DNA of 64,000 bases from the NCBI RefSeq assembly GCF_001077815.2, contig NZ_CP015441.1:62001-126000 (forward strand), read 5' to 3'. This document shows positions 9,242 to 18,263 of the stretch, piece after piece. Below the pieces are notes generated by a model, which did not search any database, was not told the origin of the DNA, and saw only the letters and a program-made list of their open reading frames with translations. The position numbers and the translations under genes are program-made. Each line of letters opens with the position of its first letter. Positions within the stretch are counted from its first letter, which is position 1. The stretch comes from Aurantiacibacter atlanticus. Lineage in GTDB: Bacteria > Pseudomonadota > Alphaproteobacteria > Sphingomonadales > Sphingomonadaceae.

Positions 9242-10150
9242 ATGAACGAGATTATTCCGATTGGGCCGGTCAGCCCGCTGCGCCAGCGGCTGATCGAGGA
9301 TATGACGATGCGCCGGTTCAGTCCGGAGACGCAGCGTAATTATTTGCGCGATGTCGGGCGGTTCGCGACCTGGCTGGGTCGCTCGCCGCATACCGCCACG
9401 GCCGAGGATGTGCGGCGGTTCCAGATCGAGCAGCGGGAAGCAGGCGTTCCGGCGCCAACCATGAACAGCATCGTCGCGGCGCTGCGGTTCTTCTTCATGC
9501 ATGCGCTCGACCGGCCCGAGCTCGCGCGCAAGCTGGTCCGCACCGCGCATGCCCGCAAGATCCCGGTGGTCCTGACCCAGCCCGAGGTGAAGCGGCTGCT
9601 CGATGCCACCACCTGTCTCAAGCACCAGGCCGCGTTGTCGGTCGCCTATGGTGCGGGCCTGCGCGTCGGTGAGGTCTCGGCGCTCAAGGTGCGCGATATT
9701 GACAGCAAGCGCATGCTGCTCAGGATCGAGCGCGGCAAAGGCGGGCGCTATCGCAATGCCATGCTGCCCGAAGGTCTGCTCGTGCTGCTGCGTGACTGGT
9801 GGCGCGCCGGGCGGCAACAGGGTGTGCTCCATGCCGATGGCTGGCTCTTTCCAGGTCAGAGCGCGACACTGCCGATCAGCACTCGCCAGCTCCACCGGGT
9901 CGTCGTTCAGGCGGCAGAGGCAGCCGATATCGCCAAGCGGGTGGGGCCGCACACCCTGCGGCACAGCTTCGCCACCCACCTGCTCGAGGACGGGGTCGAT
10001 ATCCGCGTCATCCAGGCACTGCTCGGTCACGCCAAGCTGGGCACCACCGCCTTCTACACCCAGGTGGCTACCAAGACGATGCGGGCGGTGGTCAGCCCGC
10101 TCGACCGTCTCGCGCTGGCCGGACCGGACAAGGAGGCACCGAGCGGTTGA
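9242..10150 (+). CDS. Tyrosine recombinase linked to an IS91-family transposase
   Basis: 302 residues with an N-terminal SAM-like core-binding domain (MRRFSPETQRNYLRDVGRFATWLG) and a C-terminal catalytic domain. It shows the expected R (GAGLRVGEV), HxxR (PHTLRHSFATHL), LGH and nucleophile tyrosine (TAFYTQV, ~Y272). ATG 9242 has AAAGGAG upstream. It ends 6 bp before an IS91-type transposase on the same strand; many IS91 relatives carry such a companion recombinase, so the pair is read as one mobile element. Confidence 0.9.
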   Translation: MNEIIPIGPVSPLRQRLIEDMTMRRFSPETQRNYLRDVGRFATWLGRSPHTATAEDVRRFQIEQREAGVPAPTMNSIVAALRFFFMHALDRPELARKLVRTAHARKIPVVLTQPEVKRLLDATTCLKHQAALSVAYGAGLRVGEVSALKVRDIDSKRMLLRIERGKGGRYRNAMLPEGLLVLLRDWWRAGRQQGVLHADGWLFPGQSATLPISTRQLHRVVVQAAEAADIAKRVGPHTLRHSFATHLLEDGVDIRVIQALLGHAKLGTTAFYTQVATKTMRAVVSPLDRLALAGPDKEAPSG

Positions 10151-10156
10151 GGGCTG

Positions 10157-11350
10157 GTGCGCACCTCGCTCGAGGTCGCCGACGTCTTCCGTGCCGCCGG
10201 GCCAGCCTACCGAACCGCCCATGCCGGACGCCTGAGCCTGCATCAGCTCAAGGTCATGTCGGCGATCGAACACTGCCGCACCGCAGCGCTGGGCGGGCAC
10301 GTCGAGGCCTGCACCGACTGCGGCCATTGGCGGATCGCCTACAACTCCTGCCGCAACCGCCACTGCCCCAAGTGCCAGGGCGCCGCCGCACAGACCTGGC
10401 TCGCCGCGCGCGAGGCCGACCTGCTGCCGGTCGGCTATTTCCACGTCGTGTTCACGCTCCCCGCCGAGATCTCCGCCATCGCGTTCCACAACAAGGCGCT
10501 GATCTACGACCTGCTGTTCAAGACCGCTTCGGAGACGATGCTCACCATCGCCGCCGACCCCAGGCATCTCGGCGCCCGGATCGGCATCACCGCCGTACTC
10601 CACACCTGGGGCTCGGCGATGACCCACCATCCGCACATTCACATGATCGTGCCAGGCGGCGGCCTGTCGCCGGATGGGGAGCGATGGATATCGTCCCGCC
10701 CGGCGTTCCTCCTGCCGGTGCGGGTGCTGGGTGCACTCTTCCGCCGCCTGTTCCTCACCCGGCTGCTGGCCCTGCACGACACCGGCAAGCTCGCCTTCTT
10801 CGGCCAGCTGAAGCCTCTCGCAGACCGGCGCGCCTTCCTGCGCCACCTGTCACCGGTCAGGAAGAAGCGCTGGGTGGTCTATGCAAAGCCGCCGTTCGCC
10901 GGACCCGAAGCGGTACTCGCCTATCTCTCGCGCTACACCCACCGGGTCGCCATCTCGAACAGTCGGCTCCTCCGGTTCGACGAGGGCGGTGTCACATTCC
11001 GCTACAAGGACTACCGCCGCACCGGCGCCGACCGCCAGCAGGTGATGACGCTCAGCGCCGACGAGTTCATCCGCCGCTTCCTGCTGCACTGCCTGCCGCG
11101 CGGGTTCCACCGCATCCGCCACTATGGTTTGCTCGCCGGCAGCACCCGTAAGGCCCGCCTCGAACGCGCCCGCCAACTACTCGCGGTTGCACCGCCTGCC
11201 GTCGACGAGGCGCCCGTCGAACCGCCCGATCCGCACCCGCCATGCCCGTGCTGCGGCGGGCGCATGGTCGTTATCGAGACCTTCCAGCGCTGCCATCCGC
11301 CACGCGGTCCGCCGAGCGCAGCCGCTCCATCCGGGCACCCTGCGCCGTGA
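10157..11350 (+). CDS. IS91-family Y2 HUH transposase
   Basis: Rolling-circle transposase that nicks single-stranded ends. The GTG-started 397-residue product has an N-terminal zinc-binding region (CTDCG...CRNRHCPKCQ), the HUH metal motif THHPHIHM (H160, H162), and the paired tyrosines in YLSRYTHR (Y256, Y260) that define the Y2 class. A second Cys pair (CPCCGG) lies near the C-terminus. The gene appears intact. It follows the recombinase by 6 bp. Confidence 0.93.
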   Translation: MRTSLEVADVFRAAGPAYRTAHAGRLSLHQLKVMSAIEHCRTAALGGHVEACTDCGHWRIAYNSCRNRHCPKCQGAAAQTWLAAREADLLPVGYFHVVFTLPAEISAIAFHNKALIYDLLFKTASETMLTIAADPRHLGARIGITAVLHTWGSAMTHHPHIHMIVPGGGLSPDGERWISSRPAFLLPVRVLGALFRRLFLTRLLALHDTGKLAFFGQLKPLADRRAFLRHLSPVRKKRWVVYAKPPFAGPEAVLAYLSRYTHRVAISNSRLLRFDEGGVTFRYKDYRRTGADRQQVMTLSADEFIRRFLLHCLPRGFHRIRHYGLLAGSTRKARLERARQLLAVAPPAVDEAPVEPPDPHPPCPCCGGRMVVIETFQRCHPPRGPPSAAAPSGHPAP

Positions 11351-11748
11351 CCCGGCACGGCACGGCAATATTCTACCCCGCCGCAGCCACGCTTACGGCG
11401 GCGATGACGTCCGCATATTACCTGCCCAAAAGCGGTAGTCGCATCACCAAAATCGGACAAACCGGCGTCCTACGGCTGCTTTGTCATCGCAAAATCGGAC
11501 GGGCTGCTCTCAGATCCGTCCGCTTGTCGGCACCGTCAGCAGCCGTCTGGATCAGCGCAAAGTCGAAATCACCATAGCGCATCGCGTGCGGCCCGCGGGT
11601 TCGGGCACCGTCGACTTTCCGACGCCTCACGGCGTCCGAAACTCTAAACGGAAACGGACTGGCAGGTTTTAGGCGCAGAAACGAGGAAAACGGACATTCA
11701 GGAGTGCCGGACTCTGTGCAGTTCGCGCCGACAAAGAGCGATGCTCAC
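11351..11748. other. Intergenic region on the 3' side of the IS91 element
   Basis: No supported gene. An inverted repeat GACGCC-TCAC-GGCGTC lies near 11620-11635. Probably includes the IS91 3' end and old flanking DNA. Confidence 0.35.
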
Positions 11749-13101
11749 TCATCCACGCCTTACGTGCACTTGCTGCCGCTCAGCCTCGGTGGCGGTTTGA
11801 TACAAAGCAAAGCGATCTGGTGGGGGCCTCTTGCCTCCTCGTGCTACCGCAACCGTAAGCGAACGGCCCTCTTCGATTAGTTGGCGCACGATGGGTTTGA
11901 GCACCGCTGATTGTTCCGCCGTAGTTCCGATCCAGCCACCGGCGACCAGCGGAATAAAGCTCGTGTTGTCGAAATACCGTCCGACGTTCTCGAAGGAGAC
12001 CAAACGCCCGCCGCGTGGCCCGACCTTTCGCGGATCCGCTTCGATTAAGTCCCAATAATCGAGCGGCAGGTACATTCCTTTCACCAATCCAGTATCGGCC
12101 GGTTCGAAGTCGATGCGGGGGCACAGCTTGAGGAAAAAGGGGTTTTCGAGCAGTCGATACCCCTCACACGCCTGATTTGGAGGGCATCGCCGCAGCGTGC
12201 CCAAGTGATCGCGCATTCGGCCGATCTCCTCTGCCAAGCGTTCGTTCGGTAGTCGGAATACCGGCGAAGAGCCGCCACCCGACTCCATCGCCTTGTATTG
12301 GATGAGAGTGAAGGCCTGATAAGTTTCGTTGAAATAGAGCAGATCGGCCCCCAGCTGCTCCTCAATCGCCAGATGGTTCGCCAAGACCAGCGTCAGGGTC
12401 ACCGCGCCACTCTTGAACACTGCCGCCGAACGGGCGACCGGCCGGATATAGTCGAACCCCGGCACGGACCGCATGTCGTGCATGACCATCGCATCTTCGC
12501 GCAGACGAACCTGTTCCAGGCCATCGAGAAACGAAGCGCTGTCGTCGCTCGGCATGGTCCAACCGTGCATCTCGCGCCGATCGATCCCTGCGAAGGCAAG
12601 CGCGGTACCGACCGACTCCTTTTCGAGCGCCAGCGCCTCACGAGTGCTTCGCGGCAGTCGCGCGATCCTGACCCTCTCGATTTCAAACCGCTCAATATAG
12701 CTAGCGAGCGGCGGGTCCAGCTGCCGGACGGCCTCAAGGACCGCCTCCGCAGCCTCGCCGCGGATCAGGCAGCTTCGACACAACTGCTCGCGCACCGTAC
12801 TCTTCAGACCGTCCGGTACCAGCTCCACGATGTCGCCTGTGCGAAGCGGCCCGATCAATTCGTCGACGTCGCTAATGTTGATACGCTTGGCCCCTTCAGC
12901 AGCCTTGTTGCCGACATAGAGCGTACCGGTATGAGTGATCCGACCGGACGTGAATGTCATCAGGCACGGGAGCGGCGGTCCGCCGCGCCGGTGGAGATCG
13001 TCGTCGACGGCTTCCGCGAACATGCCGTAGCGTTCCTTGGCCTCCAGCAGTTCCTCGCCACGTTCACGGATAGCGCGAAGATGATAGATTTCCGTACCCA
13101 C
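11749..13101 (-). CDS. Unknown protein with D-QxK nuclease-like motif
   Basis: 450 residues, family not recognised. The only catalytic-looking block is GADLLYFNETYQAFTLIQYKAM (D253, Q268, K270). It has the spacing of a PD-(D/E)XK nuclease core in which Glu is replaced by Gln, as in some Mrr and defence nucleases; this is inference. Paired Cys also occur in LCRSC (108, 111). GTG 13101 is preferred because AGGGGGAATTC precedes it and because it clears the upstream gene by 17 bp; an in-frame ATG at 13176 would overlap that gene. Probably co-transcribed with the zinc-ribbon gene 13119-14069. Confidence 0.75.
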   Translation of the reverse strand: MGTEIYHLRAIRERGEELLEAKERYGMFAEAVDDDLHRRGGPPLPCLMTFTSGRITHTGTLYVGNKAAEGAKRINISDVDELIGPLRTGDIVELVPDGLKSTVREQLCRSCLIRGEAAEAVLEAVRQLDPPLASYIERFEIERVRIARLPRSTREALALEKESVGTALAFAGIDRREMHGWTMPSDDSASFLDGLEQVRLREDAMVMHDMRSVPGFDYIRPVARSAAVFKSGAVTLTLVLANHLAIEEQLGADLLYFNETYQAFTLIQYKAMESGGGSSPVFRLPNERLAEEIGRMRDHLGTLRRCPPNQACEGYRLLENPFFLKLCPRIDFEPADTGLVKGMYLPLDYWDLIEADPRKVGPRGGRLVSFENVGRYFDNTSFIPLVAGGWIGTTAEQSAVLKPIVRQLIEEGRSLTVAVARGGKRPPPDRFALYQTATEAERQQVHVRRG

Positions 13102-13118
13102 GAATTCCCCCTGACGCG

Positions 13119-14069
13119 CTACTCTTCCTGCCCTGGATGGTTTAGTTTCCGAAGCGGTACGGTGGGGATCACACATTCACCATCGTCGGGCTTTCCGCTT
13201 CTGGTGATGATTGCGACGGGTTCATCCGTGATTTCCACCGGCTCGCCCATCCATTCGCACTCGGTGCAAAATGGGCGCTCCCAGATTTTCTCCGAGCCCC
13301 CGGGATCTTCCGCTCGTAGCGGCGTCAAACGATGACTTCCACATTTCGGGCATTCGTTGGGCACGTTCCGCACAAACAGCGTGGTCGCGTTGGTGCAGAG
13401 CGATATGACCGCCTCCGATGCAGCTACGGCGGCCTCGGCGTCGTGCCAATTGGACGTTGTGCTGTGCGTAAGCCAATTTACGAACGTCCATGCGGCGTCG
13501 GCCTGAGCCTTGAACAACTGGCGCCTGGCCTTGTTGCTTTCACCGGCGAGCGCAACTCCGCACACATGCTGAATCCATCCCTTGAAGTCGCTCTTTTTCG
13601 GCGGATCCTCTTCGGCCGACACCGGTAGGACGAGCTGCGCGATCGCCGTAAACGAGAGGAGTGCTTCGCGGCAACGGACACCAACGGTCTGATAATCGGA
13701 AACACGATGCGCTTGTCCTAGCGCATCCTGTGCGGCCGCAACCGCCTCGAACGCTTTCGCAAAGGGCTCGATCTGACCCGAACTGATTGGCGCCCGCTCT
13801 GAACGCGGCATCCGCAACATCAAGCCCATGTGGAAGGTCACCGCTAGGTCCATGTTGGGAAACATGTCCTGCGAATAGAGGTTGGTCGGGTTAGTGATCA
13901 CCCACCAACGGTCCTTCGTCGTATGGACATCCCACACATCGTGGCGATGGCTCAGGATGCTCTCGCTGTAGATCTTCTGGCAAAACGTGACCTTGAGGTC
14001 GGGCGCCTGCCACTCGACATAGGAGGTGATCTCGGCGATCTCTTCGTCGGTCGCGGGCAGCACGGGCAT
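13119..14069 (-). CDS. Unknown protein with C-terminal zinc ribbon
   Basis: 316 residues from ATG 14069. The N-terminal third (HDVWDVHTTKDRWWVITNPTNLYSQ, then VTFHMGLMLR) looks like a conserved domain of unknown function. The middle is helical. The C-terminal part has two CxxC pairs (C240/C243 and C268/C271) that should form a zinc ribbon. In-frame upstream starts exist to 14183, but composition and the conserved start favour 14069. It is the first gene of a two-gene minus-strand unit with the D-QxK gene, and diverges from the Mrr-like gene at 14214. No membrane segment. Function unknown. Confidence 0.7.
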   Translation of the reverse strand: MPVLPATDEEIAEITSYVEWQAPDLKVTFCQKIYSESILSHRHDVWDVHTTKDRWWVITNPTNLYSQDMFPNMDLAVTFHMGLMLRMPRSERAPISSGQIEPFAKAFEAVAAAQDALGQAHRVSDYQTVGVRCREALLSFTAIAQLVLPVSAEEDPPKKSDFKGWIQHVCGVALAGESNKARRQLFKAQADAAWTFVNWLTHSTTSNWHDAEAAVAASEAVISLCTNATTLFVRNVPNECPKCGSHRLTPLRAEDPGGSEKIWERPFCTECEWMGEPVEITDEPVAIITRSGKPDDGECVIPTVPLRKLNHPGQEE

Positions 14070-14213
14070 CACCTCGATCAATCTTACAAGCCGTACATCA
14101 GAGCCAAGATACGGCGCATCGACACGTTGTTCAGGAACGCAGCAGCATAAAGGGTCGCGCTCCCACACCAGCCTTATTAACAAGGCTTCCTCATCGATGG
14201 GAATATTTGATGC

Positions 14214-15080
14214 ATGAGTAGCCTGCGTTCAGTTGACTTAAGCCTTATCGACGAAATCCTGCGCGGCGGTGAGAAAGGCTATGTGCTCGATTTCTCCAAT
14301 CGCACGTTCAGTGACTTTTTCGTCCGCGAGTTGGATATCGACATCGACGCGCCCGTATACGCGACCGACGGGGGCTCTAAAGCAAAGCGGTTGGGCTGTT
14401 TTCTTCGCAAGGTCGACAATGGCACCGCAGCGCGGGCCCTTCGGGTCCTGTGGGAGCACCGCGAGGCACTACGCGGGACCGAAGAATCAGACTCCTTCCC
14501 TCGCGCCGCCGGCCAATTCGCCGCGATGATCGCACGATTGGAAGGCGACGGTCCGATGGCTCCCGTCAACGTCGTCGCGGCCCCTGCGATCGAGACGATC
14601 GAATACGATCGCCTTCGCACCCGTCTCCTGGGCATCCGGGACTTACCGCCGCAGCAGCGCGGCTATGATTTCGAACGGTTTCTCAAAGACCTGTTCGACG
14701 CCTTTCGCATGAGCGCGCGCGACCCGTTCCGGCTTGTCGGCGAGCAGATCGACGGCAGCTTCGAACTGGCCGGCGAGACCTATCTTATCGAAGCAAAGTG
14801 GCTGAACCGAAAAGTCGGCGTTGCCGAATTGGGAGCCTTTCATGCGAAGCTTGAACAAAAGGCGTCGTGGACGCGCGGCCTCTTCATCAGCTTCGGCGGC
14901 TTTACCAACGAGGGGCTGCAGGCGTTCGGCAAAGGTCGCCGTCTTGTCGCGATGGACGGCCGCGACCTCTACGAGAGCCTGACGCGCGGAATTGCAATCG
15001 ATCGGCTGATTGCACTGAAGGTCCGCCACGCTGCGGAGACCGGCGAGATATTCGCTCCCGTCGACCGTTTGGTCGCTTGA
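14214..15080 (+). CDS. Mrr-like restriction endonuclease-fold protein
   Basis: 288 residues. The C-terminal half carries a Mrr-type PD-(D/E)XK core: QRGYDFERFLKDLF (E154), then EQIDGSFELAGETYLIEAKW (D180, E193, K195), followed by a helical FHAKLEQKASWTRGLFISFGGF stretch typical of Mrr_cat. The N-terminal ~130 residues form a separate helical domain of unknown role, perhaps target recognition. Probably a DNA nuclease that cuts foreign or modified DNA; no methyltransferase is nearby, which favours a modification-dependent or abortive role. The next gene starts 1 bp after its stop, so the two are almost certainly translated together. Confidence 0.8.
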   Translation: MSSLRSVDLSLIDEILRGGEKGYVLDFSNRTFSDFFVRELDIDIDAPVYATDGGSKAKRLGCFLRKVDNGTAARALRVLWEHREALRGTEESDSFPRAAGQFAAMIARLEGDGPMAPVNVVAAPAIETIEYDRLRTRLLGIRDLPPQQRGYDFERFLKDLFDAFRMSARDPFRLVGEQIDGSFELAGETYLIEAKWLNRKVGVAELGAFHAKLEQKASWTRGLFISFGGFTNEGLQAFGKGRRLVAMDGRDLYESLTRGIAIDRLIALKVRHAAETGEIFAPVDRLVA

Positions 15081-15081
15081 G

Positions 15082-15831
15082 ATGGCAAGGGTCTGTCGCG
15101 CGCCGGGATGCGAGGAGGCGAAACTGTGCCGTGCCCATATCGTGCCGGCGGGATTCGCCCGCACATTGAGCAAGCCCGGCGGGCACAATCGCGCCATCCG
15201 GTCGACGGGATCGAAGCCGGCAAAGCAGCCGCACGGCGCGTTCGACGACGGAATACTATGCCGGCGCTGCGATGGGCTCCTCGGCCGCTACGACGAGTAC
15301 GCCGTTCGATTTTGCAAGTCGCTGCCAATGACGCGCGACGCGGCAACGGGCGAGATATATCGGCGTGCGCCGTTCGATGGCAGCCTGTTTGCACGCGCCA
15401 TGCTCGCGATCTTGTGGCGTGCCTCCCTCAGCGATCGCGAACCGTTCGAGGAAATTGCTCTTGGACCGTATCAAGACCGGGCCGGCGCAATCCTGTTCGG
15501 CGGCGCACCGCTCGCTTCGTGCCCTGAGCTCGAACTGGTCTTGTATCGCTACGCTTCGGACAAACACGACGCGCGTAAGTTCGTCTTCATGCCGCTTCGC
15601 ATTCGGTCCGGCGCACTGAACGCCTTCACTTTAGGGCTCGGCGGATTTCTCGTCTGGATCAAGGTCGACCAACGACCCATCGATCCAATGCTGGCGCCGT
15701 TCGTCGTCAACGCCGCCTCCGAGCTTCGCGCGCCGATAATCCGCTTCGAAGAGACCGCCGAATACGCCTATTTCCAGCAGGCTGCCCATCAGGATCGGCG
15801 GCGCGGCCGGCGCCCGCCGACCCAAGCATGA
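15082..15831 (+). CDS. HNH-like zinc-finger protein of unknown function
   Basis: 249 residues. The N-terminal ~75 residues have CRAPGC-(5)-CRAHIVP and later DDGILCRRCDGLLGRYDEYA (C5, C10, C16, H19, C60, C63), the shape of an HNH/treble-clef finger. The rest is a mixed alpha/beta domain I do not recognise. HNH-type nicking or binding is plausible but the catalytic His set is not certain. It directly follows the Mrr-like gene (1-bp gap), implying a joint function. Confidence 0.7.
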   Translation: MARVCRAPGCEEAKLCRAHIVPAGFARTLSKPGGHNRAIRSTGSKPAKQPHGAFDDGILCRRCDGLLGRYDEYAVRFCKSLPMTRDAATGEIYRRAPFDGSLFARAMLAILWRASLSDREPFEEIALGPYQDRAGAILFGGAPLASCPELELVLYRYASDKHDARKFVFMPLRIRSGALNAFTLGLGGFLVWIKVDQRPIDPMLAPFVVNAASELRAPIIRFEETAEYAYFQQAAHQDRRRGRRPPTQA

Positions 15832-15967
15832 CGATCGGACCGTCATCCCGCAAGCTGCGTTCCCTGCCCAACTCGAAACTGCACACCGTTCCTCGATCGG
15901 CTGCACCGACCTGCACCGGTGCGGATTTGCTGTCGCCGCAGTACAGAGCGTCCCTATACCGGGCGCC

Positions 15968-17089
15968 GTGACCGACCGATCCCCGCCTCTCGTCGTCCCG
16001 CCGCGTCCCGGCAGCAAGATGTTCGTCTTCAAGGAGACCGAACATCCGGACGGCGGAGCACCCCGCACATTTGCCTTCACCGATGTCGATATCCTCCCGC
16101 GAGGCTATGACGAGCTCGCGAAGGCAAAGCTGCATGCTGCCGTCACGATCCCTCTGGAAATGTTCAACGGCCGCATCGTCGACACCGACGTCGAAGGCGT
16201 CGACCTGAGCAAATACGCCCATATTACCGCGACGCTCGAGAGTCCGTTCACGGCCAAGGCGATCGGTCTGGTGCGCGGCGGTTGGCTGCCGTCGGCCCTC
16301 GCCGCGACTCGAGAGCATGCGGTCGTGCTGCCCGATCGCAATATCGTCTCGGAGATTGCCGGCAGGTTCGAAAACGGCAGGAAGACCGGCCGCGAGCCCG
16401 ATTTCCTTGACCTGTTCGCGAGCGAGCCGGTTCGTATCAATCCGCTCCTGTTTGCGATGGAGGGCAATAGCCGGACGCTTCCTGATCCGGCCTCGGCTCA
16501 GGCGCAGCTCGAAGAAGCCGTCGCCAAGATCGGCAGCGCGCTTCCCAAGGCCGAGCTCATGATCGGCCCGATGTCGCTTACCGGCCTCCTCGGCCTAATC
16601 GAGGACACAGGACCTGGCCTCGCCCGCAAGCAAGTGTTTCTGCGCGGTATGGCCCCCACACTCGCGGCCCCGGTCGCGCGCGCCCAGATCGATCGCCGTT
16701 GGAGCGAGGTACTCGCCGCCGCCGATGCAAACGCCGTTCCGCGCTCGTCGCTCGTCGTGCTGGCGGTGCTCAGCACGCTGGTAAATCCGGGCAAATGCGC
16801 GGCCAAGAAGCTGCTCAAATTCCACGCGGGCTACGGCGATACCGACGCCTACAACGCCCTGTGCGATCTGCGTTCGCTAGACATTCTGCTGCACTGTCTC
16901 GCTTTCTATCCCGACCACGATACGCAGCTGTGCACCGCCGACCGCAACCTTGCGCTGTTCTGGACCGGCCTCCAGGCAACGAACATCGCCCGCGACGGGC
17001 AAGGCATCCGCTATACGATGACGCCCCACGAGGCGCTGTTGCCCGGCGCCTACGGGGAACGCTGGGCCGAGGCTGTCAATCGCAGCTGA
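15968..17089 (+). CDS. Unknown protein with PIN-like domain
   Basis: 373 residues. The spacing of acidic residues suggests a PIN-type RNase fold: HAVVLPDRNIVSEI (D123) near the start of the fold, an acidic cluster around DTDAYNALCDLRSLD (residues 291-305) and TADRNLALFW (D325) near the end. This is inferred from motif shape only; the ~110-residue N-terminal part is unknown. GTG 15968 is used; ATG 16019 is an alternative and neither has a strong ribosome site. Lies 136 bp after the HNH-like gene on the same strand. Confidence 0.6.
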   Translation: MTDRSPPLVVPPRPGSKMFVFKETEHPDGGAPRTFAFTDVDILPRGYDELAKAKLHAAVTIPLEMFNGRIVDTDVEGVDLSKYAHITATLESPFTAKAIGLVRGGWLPSALAATREHAVVLPDRNIVSEIAGRFENGRKTGREPDFLDLFASEPVRINPLLFAMEGNSRTLPDPASAQAQLEEAVAKIGSALPKAELMIGPMSLTGLLGLIEDTGPGLARKQVFLRGMAPTLAAPVARAQIDRRWSEVLAAADANAVPRSSLVVLAVLSTLVNPGKCAAKKLLKFHAGYGDTDAYNALCDLRSLDILLHCLAFYPDHDTQLCTADRNLALFWTGLQATNIARDGQGIRYTMTPHEALLPGAYGERWAEAVNRS

Positions 17090-17161
17090 AGCCGCAGCAA
17101 CGGAGCCGAGCCCATTCGGCCACGACAAAGAGTGCAACCCTGTGCGGCGAAATCGAACGGA

Positions 17162-18181
17162 TCAGACGTTGAAGAACCTGCAGGGCATGTCCGGCGCCAG
17201 AAAGGTCAAGGCGTCCTTCGGCCCCAGCACATATTCGGGCCATTCCGCGGCGGTCCACTCTGCATTGGAAGCGACCGGATTGCGCGAGCGGCCGACATTG
17301 GAGCGCGCGCGCTCAAGCAACTCGTCCATAAGCGCAATCACTTCCGCCGACCCCAGAACCGCGGGGATCGTCACTCGCAGAGCGTTCTCGAAGCTGTCGA
17401 GGCAGATATGAACGACGTTGGGATGGAGCCGGCGCGTGGCTTCGAGCAGCCTGCCGTAGTCGAACTTGCGATCGTCATGCACTATCAGCGCAAAATCGTA
17501 GAGGTGGCCGACCGTTCCGTCGACCCGATTGGTCTGTGCCGCCCAGGGGCGCGTCAGCACTTGTACAGTCATACCGACCACGGCCGATCTGTCGACATGA
17601 CCGATACGCGCCCATTTGCGAGGTTCGATTTCGCTCCAGGGCAAAGGGTCGAGTGGGAGGAAATGCAGCGTCACCGGATCGTCCGATTGCGGAAGGATCG
17701 GATCGGCATCGTTGTAGCTCGTGCAAAATGTCCAGAAACCCTTGTCGATGTCGCGCAGGAATTGGAGAAGCCGCGGGTGATCGTCGGCATGCCCGACCCG
17801 GAAATGGGCGATCCGGTGCCGGATCTGGGCAATCTCCGCCAGCTTGGCGTCCCACAACGGCTGGGGCGGCAGATAGGGCTCGAAACACTGCCAATTCTCG
17901 CCGACCAGCTTGGTAAGCTGTGAGAGCGGCGCATAGCTTAGCGCATTCATCTCGGGCGTCGGCATGTGCTTGAGATATTTGTCGTTCTCAAAAGCCTTGG
18001 CGTTGGGTTGGATCGACTTGCTCCAATTGTTGCCGAGCAGCGCGCGCAGTTCGACATAGACCATGCGCCGGAGCCAGGTCTCGAATTGCCAGAGACGTGC
18101 GTAAATGCGCAGCGCCCGCTCGGGCACTTCGCCGGTTTCGTCGCATGGGGTCGATTCGGGCGTTTCCGGGCTCTCGTTCAT
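17162..18181 (-). CDS. Swt1-type HEPN domain protein
   Basis: 339 residues. RALRIYARLWQFETWLRRMVYVELRALLG (residues ~22-50) is the characteristic first helix pair of the Swt1/HEPN family, and IRHRIAHFRVGH (R121, H126) gives the R-x4-H RNase motif. HEPN proteins of this kind are metal-independent RNases in toxin-antitoxin and phage-defence systems. The C-terminal 170 residues are not recognised. ATG 18181 matches where homology starts, although the frame stays open to 18670 through a decayed gene. It is convergent with the PIN-like gene. Confidence 0.7.
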   Translation of the reverse strand: MNESPETPESTPCDETGEVPERALRIYARLWQFETWLRRMVYVELRALLGNNWSKSIQPNAKAFENDKYLKHMPTPEMNALSYAPLSQLTKLVGENWQCFEPYLPPQPLWDAKLAEIAQIRHRIAHFRVGHADDHPRLLQFLRDIDKGFWTFCTSYNDADPILPQSDDPVTLHFLPLDPLPWSEIEPRKWARIGHVDRSAVVGMTVQVLTRPWAAQTNRVDGTVGHLYDFALIVHDDRKFDYGRLLEATRRLHPNVVHICLDSFENALRVTIPAVLGSAEVIALMDELLERARSNVGRSRNPVASNAEWTAAEWPEYVLGPKDALTFLAPDMPCRFFNV

Positions 18182-18263
18182 GCGTAACGAATAGCATTGG
18201 CTGCTCGGTAGACCGAGAGGTAGGGGCTGCATGCGCAGGTGCGGACCCGACGCCGGACAGCGC

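Larger units (their letters stand above)
9242..11350 (+). mobile_element. IS91-family element, coding core; ends not defined
   Basis: A tyrosine recombinase followed by a Y2 transposase on the same strand, as in the IS91 subgroup that carries a companion integrase. oriIS and terIS were not located. IS91 elements make no target duplication, so ends would have to be set by comparison with other copies. It lies at the border between stress genes and the nuclease-rich island. Confidence 0.8.

Noticed and set aside
9101..10846. A long minus-strand frame (581 codons) over the recombinase and transposase
   Set aside because: It mirrors two well-supported plus-strand genes with all catalytic motifs; typical antisense opening in GC-rich DNA.
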